This document shows, in pieces, positions 3,831 through 5,089 of a DNA stretch of 5,089 nucleotides. The notes below the pieces were generated by a model. That model was not told where the DNA came from, did not search any database, and worked only from the letters and a program-made list of their open reading frames with translations. Numbering within the stretch: the stretch's first letter is position 1; each line of letters begins with the position of its first letter. The stretch comes from Pseudomonadota bacterium. GTDB lineage: Bacteria > Pseudomonadota > Alphaproteobacteria > Acetobacterales > Acetobacteraceae. The position numbers were made by a program, and so were the translations under genes. The stretch lies in assembly GCA_021808985.1 (NCBI GenBank), contig JAKBAQ010000200.1:1-5089 (forward strand), written 5' to 3'.

Positions 3831-5089
3831 ATGGACAAAGCCGGGGCCGGCTGCAATCACCAGGGGGTGAAACGTGCTCCCCTGCCCGCCGCCGCCGTGG
3901 CGTTGCTGCTCACCCTGGCCACGCTGGCCAGCCGGGTGCCGGTGCTTGGCCGCTCGGTGCTGGACTGGGATGAGAGCCTGTATTTTTTAATGGCCAGGGC
4001 CTGGCTGCAGGGCCACCTGCCCTACACCACCATCTGGGACAACAAGCCGGTTGGCATCTACGTTATTTTCGCGGCCTTTCAGGCGGTATTCGGCAGCCAG
4101 GTGCTGGCGATGCGCCTGGCCAGCGTGGCCTGCGTGAGCCTGCTGGGCTTCAGCGTGTTCAAAATCACCGAACATCTCACCAGGGACCGCGCGGCGGCCT
4201 GGGTGGCCGGTGGGGCGCTGGTGCTATGCGCGCTGAGCAATGACGGGCTTTCGGCCAATACCGAGTTGTTTATGGCCGATTTCACCGCGCTGGCGGTCTG
4301 GGCGGTGCTGGCGGGGCGTTCCGGCTGGCTGGTGGGGGTGCTGCTGGGCGCGGCGTTCATGGTTAAATATGTCGCGGTGTTCGAGGCGCCGGTGGTGTTT
4401 TTGCTGTTCATGCTGCGCCAGCGGCGGGTTGGGGCGGGGGTTGGCGTGGTTCTGGGCGCGGCGCTGCCGCTGCTGGCGGTGGTGGCGCTCTACGCGGCGG
4501 CGGGGAGGCTGGGGTTGTGGTGGGATTGCTCGGTGGCCTCCAACTTCCGCCGGGTGGATGTGCCGCTGAACGCGGCGGCGCTGGACTATGCGCTGCGCAC
4601 CGAGCTTTGGCGTTGGGGGACGCTGTATCTGGCGGGGTTCGCCCTGCTGCCGTTGGCGTTCTGGCGGCGCGAGGCGCGGTTTCTGGCGGCCTGGCTGCTG
4701 GGCGGGCTGGCCGGGGTGGCTGTCGCGAAGTCGTTCTATGACCATTATTTTTTGCAGGTTCTGCCGGTGTTGTGCGTGAGCCTGGGGCTATGGCTGAGCC
4801 TGTTGCCGCGCGCGCGGCTGGTGCGGGCGGGGTTTGTGGCGGCCGCGCTGGCGCTGCCCGCCTGGGCGGCGAAAATTGCCTTGCATGACGCCATGGTGCC
4901 GGATGTGACGGCGCAGGTGGGGGCGGATTTGGCGGCGCAACACCCGGCGAGCCTGTATGTGTTTGATTCGCAGCCGATTCTCTATGCGCTGAGCGGGCAG
5001 ACGCCGCCGACGCGCTATGTGCTGCCCTCGGAATTGGTGGGGCTTAGCCTGCCGCGCGTGGCGGGGGTGGATGCCGGGGCGGAGGTGGC
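3831..5089 (+). CDS. GT-C membrane glycosyltransferase, PMT_2/ArnT-like (3' partial)
   Basis: An open frame of 419 codons runs off the window with no stop. It encodes a polytopic inner-membrane glycosyltransferase that would transfer a sugar from a polyprenyl-phosphate donor to a lipid, glycan or protein acceptor on the periplasmic side. After a first membrane helix (about 18-39) comes the family's acidic loop motif DWDESLY (45-51), then WDNKP (69-73), corresponding to the D.KPP region. NTELF follows at 143-147. FYDHYFLQVLP (302-312) matches the HY.L..LP segment of PMT_2 proteins. Many Leu/Ala/Val helices lie between, and the sequence after about 345 turns hydrophilic, suggesting a periplasmic C-terminal part. 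The start is uncertain: ATG 3831 has a weak upstream site, and the in-frame GTG at 3867 (beginning MKRAPLP) has an AGGGG directly against it. Substrate cannot be told. Codon use is strongly GC-biased, like the host's resident genes. Confidence 0.88.
   Translation, partial: MDKAGAGCNHQGVKRAPLPAAAVALLLTLATLASRVPVLGRSVLDWDESLYFLMARAWLQGHLPYTTIWDNKPVGIYVIFAAFQAVFGSQVLAMRLASVACVSLLGFSVFKITEHLTRDRAAAWVAGGALVLCALSNDGLSANTELFMADFTALAVWAVLAGRSGWLVGVLLGAAFMVKYVAVFEAPVVFLLFMLRQRRVGAGVGVVLGAALPLLAVVALYAAAGRLGLWWDCSVASNFRRVDVPLNAAALDYALRTELWRWGTLYLAGFALLPLAFWRREARFLAAWLLGGLAGVAVAKSFYDHYFLQVLPVLCVSLGLWLSLLPRARLVRAGFVAAALALPAWAAKIALHDAMVPDVTAQVGADLAAQHPASLYVFDSQPILYALSGQTPPTRYVLPSELVGLSLPRVAGVDAGAEV

Noticed and set aside
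3822..3834. GGCGTAATCATGG, identical to the lacZ-alpha start region of pUC-type vectors
   Set aside because: The match is only 13 bases and both flanks differ from vector sequence, while native genes continue on each side; coincidence rather than contamination.
4224..4779. Long overlapping frames on both strands inside the glycosyltransferase
   Set aside because: They are shadows of a very GC-rich coding frame; the Arg/Trp/Cys-rich and Gln/His/Pro-rich translations are typical artefacts.

Overview
The window reads as chromosomal DNA of an alphaproteobacterium, possibly in or near the Acetobacteraceae/Rhodospirillales. The best indicator is a stand-alone homologue of the complex I accessory subunit NDUFS4 (the 'ETC complex I subunit' family), which is typical of alphaproteobacteria and mitochondria. 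The right half is very GC-rich with GC-ending codons. The left half (about 300-700 and much of 1270-2480) is visibly less GC-rich, which suggests that part has a different history. The lineage is an inference.

Left part (1-1240): a stretch of over 600 bases with no gene I can defend leads into a small heat-shock protein gene (Hsp20, +). Its ribosome-binding site lies inside a wobble-rich hairpin that looks like a ROSE-type RNA thermometer. Middle (1269-2733): convergent with hsp20 and only 28 bases away is a 402-residue protein with a single phospholipase-D/BfiI-type nuclease motif (HPK ... GSAN ... E) and a long C-terminal region I do not recognise. It starts at a GTG preceded by a good Shine-Dalgarno site, so the longer in-frame ORF above it is probably not translated. 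A roughly 230-base leader containing a G-rich stem-loop separates it from a tRNA terminator.

Right part (2734-5089): on the minus strand, in transcription order, lie a secreted DUF192 protein, tRNA-Pro(UGG), the NDUFS4-like gene and tRNA-Arg(UCU), followed by a terminator. The spacings are so tight that tRNA-Pro, the small complex I gene and tRNA-Arg are probably one mixed tRNA-mRNA transcript. Divergent from DUF192 is a multi-pass membrane glycosyltransferase of the GT-C/PMT_2 (ArnT-like) type, cut off by the window end.

The most interesting region is 1269-2733. An orphan PLD-family nuclease-like gene of different base composition sits just downstream of the 3' end of a tRNA-Arg gene, a classic integration target. 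It could be a single-gene defence or restriction cargo, but no integrase, methyltransferase or repeated attachment site is visible, so that role is a hypothesis. The second most interesting is the putative thermosensor in front of hsp20.
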